Part shown: positions 7,186 through 15,518 of the stretch, piece after piece | Layout of the letters: every line of letters begins with the position of its first letter | Numbering within the stretch: the stretch's first letter is position 1 | Origin: Bacteroidota bacterium | GTDB taxonomy: Bacteria; Bacteroidota; Ignavibacteria; Tepidaquicellales; Tepidaquicellaceae | DNA length: 17,725 bases | Assembly (NCBI GenBank): GCA_003519545.1 | Contig: DOWN01000037.1 | Location: 1 to 17,725, forward strand | Direction of reading: 5' to 3' | Notes under the pieces: generated by a model | Database searches by the model: none | What the model saw: only the letters and a program-made list of their open reading frames with translations | What the model was told of the DNA's origin: nothing | Made by a program: the position numbers and the translations under genes

Positions 7186-8079
7186 TTAATCGGCAATTCT
7201 GAATTTATTTTTTCTAACCGAAATAATATTGTGAATAAAAATAGTTACAAAAATTATGACACCACCGAGAATAGCATAATCAGAAGGTCTCTCACCAACT
7301 CCAATAAAAACCCAAATGGGATTAAACACTGCTTCAAGCATGGCGATAATCATACTTTCTGTGGCACTTACATATTTTAACCCCGCATTAAAAATCATAT
7401 AACTTACACCGATTTGAAATATTCCCAAGTATAACAAAGCAGAGAATTGTGATAAATCAAAATATAAATTGTTAAAAATAAACGGAAACATAATTAAACC
7501 TACAAGAAAATTTCCAATGATAACACTGCCTAAATCACTTTGATTATTCGATTTCATTTTTTTCCATTTAAGGAATAATGAAAACAATGCGAAACAAATA
7601 CCGGAGCAAATCGCAAGTATATTACCTGTAATATCACCCATTTCTAACTTTCCGAAAAAAAACAACATCATACCGATAAAACAAAAAACAATTGTAATGA
7701 GATTTGAAAGTTTAAATTTAGTTTTGAGAAAAACAGGTTCTAAAAAGAGTAAATATATAGGAGCGGTAAACTGAAGAAAGATTGCATTGGCAGCAGTTGT
7801 TAATTTTGTTGCAATTACAAAAAGAATTAATATTCCGGAATATGAAATGGCACATAAATTAGAAATTAAGTCAAATTTAAAATTTACATTTTCTTTTTTG
7901 AATTTAACAATAAAAAAAATAGTTAGACCGGCGATGACAGAACGAAAAAAAGAAATTTGATATGCATCAAATTCAAGTATCTTAATAAATAATCCGCCGG
8001 TGCTCCACATTAAAGCGGCAAGAGAAATTAAAACTAATCCTTTAGTATGATTACTAAGAGAGTTAAACCTTTGACTCAA
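7186..8079 (-). CDS. EamA/DMT-family membrane transporter
   Basis: This 297-residue protein has about ten hydrophobic segments arranged as two EamA repeats (about 14-142 and 151-287). It opens with the typical LVLISLAALMWSTGGLFIK first helix and carries Pro-containing helices such as FLQFTAPIYLLFLEP. The family exports small metabolites, including amino acids such as threonine and homoserine (RhtA); the substrate cannot be read from the sequence. The start used here is TTG (8077-8079), overlapping the 3' end of the threonine dehydrogenase gene by 17 bases. The first in-frame ATG (codon 24) would remove much of helix 1, so TTG is more plausible, though uncertain. Co-transcription with threonine dehydrogenase suggests an amino-acid-related substrate (inference). 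Confidence 0.92.
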   Translation of the reverse strand: MSQRFNSLSNHTKGLVLISLAALMWSTGGLFIKILEFDAYQISFFRSVIAGLTIFFIVKFKKENVNFKFDLISNLCAISYSGILILFVIATKLTTAANAIFLQFTAPIYLLFLEPVFLKTKFKLSNLITIVFCFIGMMLFFFGKLEMGDITGNILAICSGICFALFSLFLKWKKMKSNNQSDLGSVIIGNFLVGLIMFPFIFNNLYFDLSQFSALLYLGIFQIGVSYMIFNAGLKYVSATESMIIAMLEAVFNPIWVFIGVGERPSDYAILGGVIIFVTIFIHNIISVRKNKFRIAD

Positions 8080-9022
8080 ATTTTTTCTTAATTTCTTTTA
8101 ACATAATATCAGTCATTTTATTTAAATCATATTCACTTTTCCAACCCCACTCATTTTTTGCTACTGAGTCATCAATGCTTTGAGGCCATGAATCTGCAAT
8201 TTTCTGACGGAAATCCGGATTGTAAGTAATTTTAAATTCAGGAATGAATTTTTTTATTTCATTAGACAATTCTTCGGGATTAAAACTTATACCGGATAAA
8301 TTATAAGATGATTTAACTTTAATTTTTGATTTCTCTGCTTCCATAAGTTCAGTTGTTCCTCTGATAGCATCAGGCATAAACATCATTGGTAAAGTAGTAT
8401 CGGGTTTCAGAAAACATTCATAGGATTTTTTTTCAATTGCAGAATAAAAAATTTCAACTGCATAATCTGTTGTCCCACCCCCTGCTTCAGTTTTATAACT
8501 TATTAAACCCGGGTATCTTATGCTTCTAATATCTAAATTATACTTGTTATTATAATACTCACACCATCTTTCACCTGCAAGTTTGCTGATACCATAAACA
8601 GTATTTGGTTCCATAATTGTTAGCTGCGGTGTGTTAACTCTTGGGGTAGTGATACCAAATACCGCTATGGAACTGGGCCAGAAAATTTTTTTAATCCCGA
8701 CTTCTCTTGACAAGTCTAAGATGTTCATTAATGATTTCATATTAATATCCCATGCTTGAAGGGGCAGTTTTTCAGCATTACCCGACAATACTGCGGCTAA
8801 TAAATATATTTGAGTAATTTTATATCTTATTACAAAATGAATTAATCTTTTTTCATCAAGAACATCAAGTAAGTGAAAAGGACCTGATTGAGTTATCTCT
8901 TTAGATGATTCCCTTATATCAGTTGCAAAGACATTATCATTACCATAAATGTTTCTTAATGCTAATGTTAACTCAGAACCAATTTGTCCTGATGAACCGA
9001 TAACTAATATATTTTCTTTCAT
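8063..9022 (-). CDS. SDR-type L-threonine 3-dehydrogenase
   Basis: This enzyme would oxidise L-threonine with NAD+ to 2-amino-3-ketobutyrate, which a separate ligase usually cleaves to glycine and acetyl-CoA. The 319 residues form an extended short-chain dehydrogenase with the Rossmann motif GSSGQIG (9-15), Ser117/Ser118 and catalytic Tyr143-x-x-x-Lys147 (YGISK). Blocks typical of the SDR-type threonine dehydrogenase (the Flavobacterium and vertebrate type, not the zinc MDR type) are GGGTTDYAVEIFY, TLPMMFMPDAIRGT, YNLSGISFNPEEL and the C-terminal IADSWPQSIDDS-x-A-x-x-E-WGW. Its ATG follows the stop of the AtuA-family gene with no gap, and its end overlaps the EamA gene by 17 bases. It is therefore the middle gene of a tight operon. 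No 2-amino-3-ketobutyrate CoA ligase (kbl) is in the window. Confidence 0.91.
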   Translation of the reverse strand: MKENILVIGSSGQIGSELTLALRNIYGNDNVFATDIRESSKEITQSGPFHLLDVLDEKRLIHFVIRYKITQIYLLAAVLSGNAEKLPLQAWDINMKSLMNILDLSREVGIKKIFWPSSIAVFGITTPRVNTPQLTIMEPNTVYGISKLAGERWCEYYNNKYNLDIRSIRYPGLISYKTEAGGGTTDYAVEIFYSAIEKKSYECFLKPDTTLPMMFMPDAIRGTTELMEAEKSKIKVKSSYNLSGISFNPEELSNEIKKFIPEFKITYNPDFRQKIADSWPQSIDDSVAKNEWGWKSEYDLNKMTDIMLKEIKKKFESKV

Positions 9023-10384
9023 TTAAATTTCTTCTACTGTAACTTTATAATTAACTGCTGTTTTTGGTATTAATGCGGGCCAATATGCAACAACCTCGGA
9101 AGGTTTAGGTCTTCCACCGGCAAATCCTGTTACTCCCGGAGGACCTGTTAAAATCAGTGGAGCAATTTCCATTCCGAATCTTTCTACAGATTTATAATCT
9201 TTTGATCTGACACCTATTCTCAACACTACTTCATTTGGTTCATCTATTTTATTTGCAATACCCTGGTGACAAGCATTGTAACCTTGAAATTCAGTTCTGA
9301 TTTCTTCAAAATTTAAATTTAAATCTGATAATCGTGTTCTTAATATTTCATCCGCTGCTTTTGCTTTTTCCAATGCATCGGGCCAACAATATGTCAAAGA
9401 ACCGAACGCAGAATATCCGTCGAGGTAAGACATTGAAACTTTATAAAATGGTGTTGAAGGCAAACCTTTAACTCCGAATACTTTTACTTTATTTTTACCT
9501 GCATCTTCAAGATGAATTGAAGTAAAATCAGCAATACAATCAGGAGTTATGTAATCTTTAGGATCTCCTATTTCATAGACTAACTGTTCGCTGACAGTTT
9601 CAACTGAAACAAGACCTCCGGTATTTTCATGTTTTGTAATAACTACGGTTCCATCAGGATATGCCTCAGCAATAGGAAAACCAATCCTTGCCAAGTCCGG
9701 AATTGATTTCCAATCCCCTAAAAAATTTCCACCACTTGCCTGCCCACCACATTCAAGAATATGCCCGGCAACTGTACCGGCAGCCATTAAATCCCAGTTA
9801 TTCATATCCCAACCAAATTCATAAATCATCGGAGCAAGTGTTAAACCTGTATCAGTAACTCTACCTGTTAAAACAATATCTGCTCCTTGTTTTAATGCTT
9901 CCACAATTCCTGCTGCACCTAAATAAACATTTGCACTTAATAATTTACCCCTTACAGATGAAACAGACTCACCTGATTCCATATTATTCAGTTCAATTCC
10001 TTTTGAGATTAAATTATCTATATCATCTAAAATATCGTCACCTGAAACGACACCTATTTTTAAACCTGAAATTCCTAAAGATTTTGCAACTTCAAAAATT
10101 GCATTTTTACAAGCGATTGGATTTACACCTCCACCATTTGTAATAACTTTAAATCCTTTTTTCTTCATTAAAGGTAAAAGTCTTTTCATTAAAACAGGGA
10201 TGTCTCTAGCGTAACCGAATTCAGGATTTTTCAATTTTTGTTTTTGCAAAATTGACATCGTTACCTCAGCAAGATAATCCATCATTATATAATCAACATC
10301 ACCATTTTCTGCTTGTTTAACAGGTGCATCAATTAAATCACCCCAAAATCCTTGACCTGATGCAATTCTAATTTTTTCTTTCAT
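9023..10384 (-). CDS. AtuA / DUF1446-family protein
   Basis: This 453-residue protein matches the full-length AtuA (acyclic terpene utilisation, DUF1446) family. The blocks seen are ASGQGFWGD (8-16), ITNGGGVNP (81-89), GRVTDTGLTLAP (174-185), GHILECGGQASGGN (207-220) and GPPGVTGFAGGRP (414-426). AtuA lies in the citronellol/geraniol degradation cluster of Pseudomonas, but the family is far wider and its reaction is not firmly established. No acyl-CoA carboxylase, isohexenylglutaconyl-CoA hydratase or DUF4387 partner is present, so terpene degradation is unlikely here. It is the first gene of the operon with threonine dehydrogenase and an EamA transporter; its stop and the next ATG abut as TAAATG. 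The sequence is complete, cytoplasmic and without a signal peptide. No Shine-Dalgarno sequence was seen. Family assignment is firm; function is open. Confidence 0.9.
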   Translation of the reverse strand: MKEKIRIASGQGFWGDLIDAPVKQAENGDVDYIMMDYLAEVTMSILQKQKLKNPEFGYARDIPVLMKRLLPLMKKKGFKVITNGGGVNPIACKNAIFEVAKSLGISGLKIGVVSGDDILDDIDNLISKGIELNNMESGESVSSVRGKLLSANVYLGAAGIVEALKQGADIVLTGRVTDTGLTLAPMIYEFGWDMNNWDLMAAGTVAGHILECGGQASGGNFLGDWKSIPDLARIGFPIAEAYPDGTVVITKHENTGGLVSVETVSEQLVYEIGDPKDYITPDCIADFTSIHLEDAGKNKVKVFGVKGLPSTPFYKVSMSYLDGYSAFGSLTYCWPDALEKAKAADEILRTRLSDLNLNFEEIRTEFQGYNACHQGIANKIDEPNEVVLRIGVRSKDYKSVERFGMEIAPLILTGPPGVTGFAGGRPKPSEVVAYWPALIPKTAVNYKVTVEEI

Positions 10385-10420
10385 TTATAAAGTGTATTAT
10401 TTCAAAATACTTAATATATA

Positions 10421-10457
10421 AAAAAAAAACGGTGAAGAAAAAAATCTTCACCGTTTT
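10421..10457 (-). terminator. Strong intrinsic terminator after the BNR/T9SS gene A
   Basis: A perfect stem CGGTGAAGA (10430-10438) / TCTTCACCG (10445-10453), extended by four A-T pairs, closes a six-base loop. Read on the minus strand it is followed by a run of nine T residues (10429 down to 10421). It lies 27 bases past the stop codon of the gene ending at 10485, so it closes the minus-strand block. Only 36 bases separate it from the ATG of the AtuA-family gene, so the promoter of that operon must be compact or overlap the hairpin. Confidence 0.93.
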
Positions 10458-10484
10458 ATGTAAAAAAAATTTATTTATTTAATT

Positions 10485-12962
10485 TTATTTAATAAGCATC
10501 ATTTTCTTAATATCAACAAATTCATCCGTTATTATTTTATAATAATAAATACCGCTTGCCAGTCCCCTACCGTTAAATGTAACTTCATATCTTCCCGGAG
10601 CTGCTAACTGGTTAGCGAGAATTTCGACTTCCTTACCGAGTAAATCATACACAATCACTTTCACATTTCCTGCACGAATTAAATCGAATTTAATTTTCGT
10701 TTCAGGATTGAAAGGATTAGGATAATTCTGATACATCTTATATTCAGTTGGTAATTCGGATGAAATATTAGAAATACTTGCAGGTGTAGTTGACCAACGA
10801 GCAGTTTCTACATATGGATTATTCATAGGCCAAACAGGCATTGTATCTCTACCTGAACTGTCTGCACTTGTATATGAATTTGGACCTGTTCCGTTCCATC
10901 CTCTGAAATAATAAAGTGTACCATTATTATTAAATATTCTTGGAGTTATAGACCAGGTAGCATTGCTTCCTGAATCATTGTAAGTATTATTTCCGGTTGT
11001 AGTTCCATAAGTTGAATTTACAACTAATCTGTATCCGACTTTATAATTGGCAACTAAATCAAGATTAGAATTTACAGTAATATTCTGAGAAATAGCACCA
11101 CCATTTGACCAATTATTCCATGTATATCTTGTTGAACCTGTTGTTAATTCAGCAGGTGTTGAGATTTGAATTTGATTTCCGTTTGGTACAACAAACTCCT
11201 GAGGTTGATTATAATTTGTACCATTAACACTGAAATTAATAACTCCAGGTCTGTTAGTTCTTACTTTAACAACTGATGAGTTTACAAGTAAAGTAACAGA
11301 TCTTCTATGTGCAGGAACTCCACTTGTACCTCTTCCAACTATTTCAATGGTATAAGCACCTGAAGGAACATCAGGAGTTGCTGAAATATTCAGAGTTGCA
11401 TTTCCTGGAATAGTAGTAATTGTGTTATTCCCACCTGCCCAGGTTAAAGAAATGGTACCTGTTCCGGGAGGCGAAGCAAGACCTGCAGAAAGCACAACGT
11501 TACCGGTAAAATCTTTGGATGAAGGAATCTCAACCTGAACAGAAGTATTCCCTCCACTTGGAACACCAACCTGATTTGAAGATACTTTCATTGCATAATC
11601 AGGATAGTATAAAAAGAAAGAAGCAAAATTACCAAATCTGAAATCTGTGTATATAACACCCGCTGAACCACCAACTGACATTAACGCATCATAATCTCCT
11701 AAATATGCAGGAGTTCCTCCACCACCACAAGTAGTACAATTAATTCTGAATTTTTTACTTGATAATCTTTTGTTTGAAACCCAAGTTTGTCCGCCGTTGC
11801 TTGTATATGAACCATACACTAATGCACTATCTGAGGTTGGAGTATCTCTAGTATCTAACCATTTTACATATAATCTTCCATTAACTTTATCACACCATAT
11901 CGAAGGGAACCATTGATTATGATTTTCTGAATTAGCATCATCATTAATTTTAACTTCATTTGACCAATTTGCACCTCCATCGTCTGACCATCTTACCCAG
12001 ATGTCAGGTTTATTACCAGCGCCTGCAGGAAAATTGGATGCATAAACTACATAAAGTCTTCCTCGGTTTGGCCCATAAGAATTATCAGCTGCAATAAACG
12101 GATAAGGTCTTGTTCTCATATTGTGAACCGAATTTCTCCCGTTGACAGCATCACCTACGGCATTTCCATAGAATTGAGTTGATCTAAGTTCCCAGGTTGT
12201 ACCACCATCAGTTGATCTGTAAAAAGTCCATTGAGGAGCAAAAGAATTACCGGTTGAAGCAACTACATAAACTGAACCACCTTGAGTTGCACCATTAGGA
12301 CCAACTGCTACCATCATACCGGGTAATGTATTTGTATAAAAACCAACACTTTGAAAACTTTGACCTCTATTTGTTGACCTAACTATATTACCACCTGACA
12401 TTACACCATAAATATAATTTGAGTAAGGACCTGCAGACTGATCAGCAGCTATCCAGTTTTTATCATAACCTACATTTGCGTCTACAATTGATAACCAATT
12501 ATTTCCATTATTATCAGAATATGCAAGTTTAGTTCCAACAATACTTCCTCCAGGGGCATACATATTGTCGTAATATAATCTTCCCAGACTATCATATGCT
12601 GTCACAGGGTCACCCGCAGCACCAGGAATTGAAGGATTTACTACATCCCAGTCAAGACCATCCATTGTTCGCCAGGTTGCATTTGTATTATAAGCAACAA
12701 ACATCTGTTTGCTGTCATTTGGATTCATAGAAATATGAGGTTCAGCAAATGCATTTCCAAGATAAAATTCATCGTAACCATCTGCATCGGTGATTACTTG
12801 AGTATTACCGGAATTATCAGTTTGTTGGGAAGCTGCATATTCCCTGTATTTTGCGGGGATTTGATCTACATTGGGATCATCATCCCAACCACCAAATTGA
12901 TCTCTTAAGCCAATTGATAAAACACCAGCAATGAGAACAATTAAAAGTAATGTTTTCTTCAT
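10485..12962 (-). CDS. Secreted BNR/sialidase-like propeller protein with T9SS sorting domain (paralogue A)
   Basis: This 825-residue exported protein has a hydrophobic signal segment (about 1-18) and a large beta-propeller-like region (about 60-460). The propeller carries five Asp-box/BNR motifs: SDNNGNNW (149-156), STNRGQSF (196-203), STDGGTTW (250-257), SDDGGANW (326-333) and TSNGGQTW (387-394). An Ig-like beta domain (about 465-560) and two InlB-B-repeat-like modules (about 563-640 and 643-726; WNNWSNGGAISQNI, YYFRGWNGTGP) follow. A type IX secretion C-terminal domain (743-825) starts YQNYPNPFNP and ends KKMMLIK. Asp boxes occur in sialidases but also in many non-enzymatic propellers. I could not confirm a sialidase active site, so no enzyme activity is claimed. 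A CTTC cysteine pair (409-412) in a Gly-rich loop is absent from paralogue B, 63 bases upstream. The gene ends at a strong terminator. Confidence 0.9.
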   Translation of the reverse strand: MKKTLLLIVLIAGVLSIGLRDQFGGWDDDPNVDQIPAKYREYAASQQTDNSGNTQVITDADGYDEFYLGNAFAEPHISMNPNDSKQMFVAYNTNATWRTMDGLDWDVVNPSIPGAAGDPVTAYDSLGRLYYDNMYAPGGSIVGTKLAYSDNNGNNWLSIVDANVGYDKNWIAADQSAGPYSNYIYGVMSGGNIVRSTNRGQSFQSVGFYTNTLPGMMVAVGPNGATQGGSVYVVASTGNSFAPQWTFYRSTDGGTTWELRSTQFYGNAVGDAVNGRNSVHNMRTRPYPFIAADNSYGPNRGRLYVVYASNFPAGAGNKPDIWVRWSDDGGANWSNEVKINDDANSENHNQWFPSIWCDKVNGRLYVKWLDTRDTPTSDSALVYGSYTSNGGQTWVSNKRLSSKKFRINCTTCGGGGTPAYLGDYDALMSVGGSAGVIYTDFRFGNFASFFLYYPDYAMKVSSNQVGVPSGGNTSVQVEIPSSKDFTGNVVLSAGLASPPGTGTISLTWAGGNNTITTIPGNATLNISATPDVPSGAYTIEIVGRGTSGVPAHRRSVTLLVNSSVVKVRTNRPGVINFSVNGTNYNQPQEFVVPNGNQIQISTPAELTTGSTRYTWNNWSNGGAISQNITVNSNLDLVANYKVGYRLVVNSTYGTTTGNNTYNDSGSNATWSITPRIFNNNGTLYYFRGWNGTGPNSYTSADSSGRDTMPVWPMNNPYVETARWSTTPASISNISSELPTEYKMYQNYPNPFNPETKIKFDLIRAGNVKVIVYDLLGKEVEILANQLAAPGRYEVTFNGRGLASGIYYYKIITDEFVDIKKMMLIK

Positions 12963-13025
12963 TTTTTAGTTATAGATTTGTTAAAAAAAATTTAGTTTTA
13001 CTTATACAAGATAAGAAATTTATCC

Positions 13026-15491
13026 CTATTTAATCAATATCATTTTACGGACATCTATATATTCCAAAGTTTCTATTTTATAGTAGTAAATTCCGCTTGA
13101 TAAATTAAATCCATCAAATGATACAGAATATTTCCCGGGGCTTTTAAATTCATTTACTAACAAAGATACTTCCCTCCCGGTAATATCAAAAATTGTAATC
13201 TTTACATTAGCTGTTTTAATAATATCAAATTTAATATTTGTAACAGGGTTAAAAGGATTTGGGAAGTTTTGATATAAGCTATATTTATCAGGAATTTCAG
13301 AACTTAATATTTGAATTCCTGCAGGTTCAGTTGACCATCTTGCAGTCTCAACATATGGATTATTAATCGGGTGATATACATTTGTGTCTCTACCAAGTGA
13401 ATCAGCCGAAGTATAAGAACCGGGACCTCCTCCTGTCCAACCTCTGAAATAATAATTCGTGCCACTAACATTAATTACTCTCGAATTTACTCCAAAGTTT
13501 GCATTAGATGCAGAATCAAAGTATTGATTGTTTCCGAAAGTATTTCCATAAGTTGAGTTTACAACTAATCTATATTGAATCTTATAAGTAGCAGTTAAAT
13601 TTATATTATTATTAATAGATATATTTTGATTTAGCATTCCTCCATTTGACCAGTTTACAAATATATAATTTGAAGAACCTGTTTGAAAAGATTGAGGTGC
13701 AGAAACTGAAACATTTGTTCCATTTGCAAAAATAAATTCCTGAGGTGAATTATAATTTAATCCGTTTACCTGATATGTAATTATATTTGGTCTATTTGTA
13801 TTAATTGTTAGTCTTGATGAGTTCACTAAAACTTCAATTTTTCTTTTATGCACAGGTGTTCCATTTTTTCCTCTAGCAAAAACAGATATGTAATATGCCT
13901 TTGGCGGAACATTACCAGAAGTTGAAATATTTAACACAACAGAATCCGGAATTGTTAGTATTGAATCTCGATTGTTTAAAAATGATAAAGTAATATTTCC
14001 TGAAGCAGGTAAGGTATCAACAGTTGCAAAAAACTTAATCCGTTCACTGAACATTCCTTTTTTATCCGGAATTTTAATTCTTACAGATTTAGTTTCATTT
14101 AAAGCAATTGGAATCGAACTTTCACTCGTAGTCATGGCAAAATCAGGATAAAATCCTGTCATGCTTCCTAAATTTGAACCACGAGGTTCCATCCATACGG
14201 CGTAAGATGTATTTTGAATTGATGAAATTCCAAAATAATCACCGATGTATGCTTCACCTCCAGGTTGTGGTGACCTCATTTGATTTGGATTAAATGCCAC
14301 ATTTGAAATTGGTTCATTTGGTTGAAATGAAACTCCTCCGTTAGTAGAAACTGCACCATATACTTTTGTCATTAAATTACTATCAGGGTCAACTCTTGAA
14401 TCATACCAACTTACATAAATATATCCATTTGACTTATCTACAGAAATTGCAGGTAACCACTGATCAGTTGTTGTATTGTCATCATTCACTCTTAAAGGTC
14501 CAATCCAACTTGCACCAAAATTTGTTGACCTGTATAAGTGAACATCTGCGATATCAGGTCCATCAGGATTTACTTCTGTAACCAAATAAACATTCCCACG
14601 ATAAGCTCCATAACTATTATCAGCGGATAATTTTGGAAATGGATTTGTTCTTATACAGTTTTTAACTGTTTGTCTTCCGGCACAAACAACACCTGCTGGA
14701 GAAAATGAACCAGTAGCATTTACTGAGGAGCCAAAAGTTGCTCCACCGTCAGTAGATCTGTAAACAAGAATTGAGTTTCCACTTAAAGATGCAATATAAA
14801 CTGAGCCACCTTGAATATTTCCGTTAGGACCAACAGTGACATAAGCACCTTGTCCACCTGTATAAGTAAACGCAGAAGACCAATTCAAGCCACCGTTTGT
14901 ACTTCGGACAAATCTCATTCCGGAAGCTCCGAATTGTCTCCAGTTGAGATAAATGTTTCCTGAATAAGGACCGCCGGTATAGTCGGTTGCTATCCATTGT
15001 TTATCAGATAATCCTACTGTTGTAGAAAAAGCACTGACAGGCTGAATCCAGTTGACACCTTTATTTGTAGATTTCATTACAGCAACACCATAAGTATTTC
15101 CATTTTGATATAATTGAGTATAATAGAAAGTCCCTATTGAGTCAACAGCAAGAACCGGATCACCTAAAACTGAAAATCCTGAAAAAGGTGCTGAAGTTCT
15201 TATCCAATCACAGCCATTAAGAGTATAATAAATTGAGTTTATATTAAAAGCACACACACTATTTAATGGATCGCGAGGATTTGTCATTATATGTGGTTCG
15301 CCAAAATCTACCCCAAGAAAAAAATTATCAAATCCGTTTGTAGTAACAGGGTCGCTTAAGAAATCTGTCACTGATAAATCATAACCCGGAGGTAATTTCA
15401 CTACTGATTCAAAATTAGAAAAATCAGAATATTGAGAGAATACTTTTCCTGATAAACCGATTATTAAGAAGAAAAAAAATAATTTTTTCAT
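13026..15491 (-). CDS. Secreted BNR/sialidase-like propeller protein with T9SS sorting domain (paralogue B)
   Basis: This 821-residue protein is collinear with paralogue A and clearly homologous along its whole length. It has a signal peptide (about 1-19, MKKLFFFFLIIGLSGKVFS). Five Asp boxes follow: STNKGVNW (141-148), STNGGLNW (197-204), STDGGATF (246-253), STNFGASW (322-329) and STNGGVSF (382-389). An Ig-like domain (about 460-556), two InlB-B-repeat-like modules (about 560-637 and 639-720) and a T9SS C-terminal domain (740-821; YQNFPNPFNP to RKMILIK) complete it. The protein should cross the outer membrane by the T9SS and be surface-attached or released. The substrate or ligand is unknown and a sialidase activity is unproven. 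The gene starts 27 bases after the stop of the glucan phosphorylase gene, with no terminator visible between, and ends 63 bases before paralogue A. No Shine-Dalgarno sequence was seen. Confidence 0.9.
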   Translation of the reverse strand: MKKLFFFFLIIGLSGKVFSQYSDFSNFESVVKLPPGYDLSVTDFLSDPVTTNGFDNFFLGVDFGEPHIMTNPRDPLNSVCAFNINSIYYTLNGCDWIRTSAPFSGFSVLGDPVLAVDSIGTFYYTQLYQNGNTYGVAVMKSTNKGVNWIQPVSAFSTTVGLSDKQWIATDYTGGPYSGNIYLNWRQFGASGMRFVRSTNGGLNWSSAFTYTGGQGAYVTVGPNGNIQGGSVYIASLSGNSILVYRSTDGGATFGSSVNATGSFSPAGVVCAGRQTVKNCIRTNPFPKLSADNSYGAYRGNVYLVTEVNPDGPDIADVHLYRSTNFGASWIGPLRVNDDNTTTDQWLPAISVDKSNGYIYVSWYDSRVDPDSNLMTKVYGAVSTNGGVSFQPNEPISNVAFNPNQMRSPQPGGEAYIGDYFGISSIQNTSYAVWMEPRGSNLGSMTGFYPDFAMTTSESSIPIALNETKSVRIKIPDKKGMFSERIKFFATVDTLPASGNITLSFLNNRDSILTIPDSVVLNISTSGNVPPKAYYISVFARGKNGTPVHKRKIEVLVNSSRLTINTNRPNIITYQVNGLNYNSPQEFIFANGTNVSVSAPQSFQTGSSNYIFVNWSNGGMLNQNISINNNINLTATYKIQYRLVVNSTYGNTFGNNQYFDSASNANFGVNSRVINVSGTNYYFRGWTGGGPGSYTSADSLGRDTNVYHPINNPYVETARWSTEPAGIQILSSEIPDKYSLYQNFPNPFNPVTNIKFDIIKTANVKITIFDITGREVSLLVNEFKSPGKYSVSFDGFNLSSGIYYYKIETLEYIDVRKMILIK

Positions 15492-15518
15492 ATAAATTTT
15501 TTTAAGAAATAAATAAAA

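Noticed and set aside
9895..10143. Plus-strand open frame of 82 codons opposite the AtuA-family gene
   Set aside because: Low-complexity Leu/His/Tyr product that is the antisense shadow of a well-conserved protein; the same applies to the other short frames opposite pdxA, the TPR gene, the BNR genes and glgP.
10485..15491. Naming the two BNR proteins as sialidases
   Set aside because: Asp boxes are structural and common to many propellers; I could not identify the catalytic Arg triad, Tyr/Glu pair or Asp with confidence.
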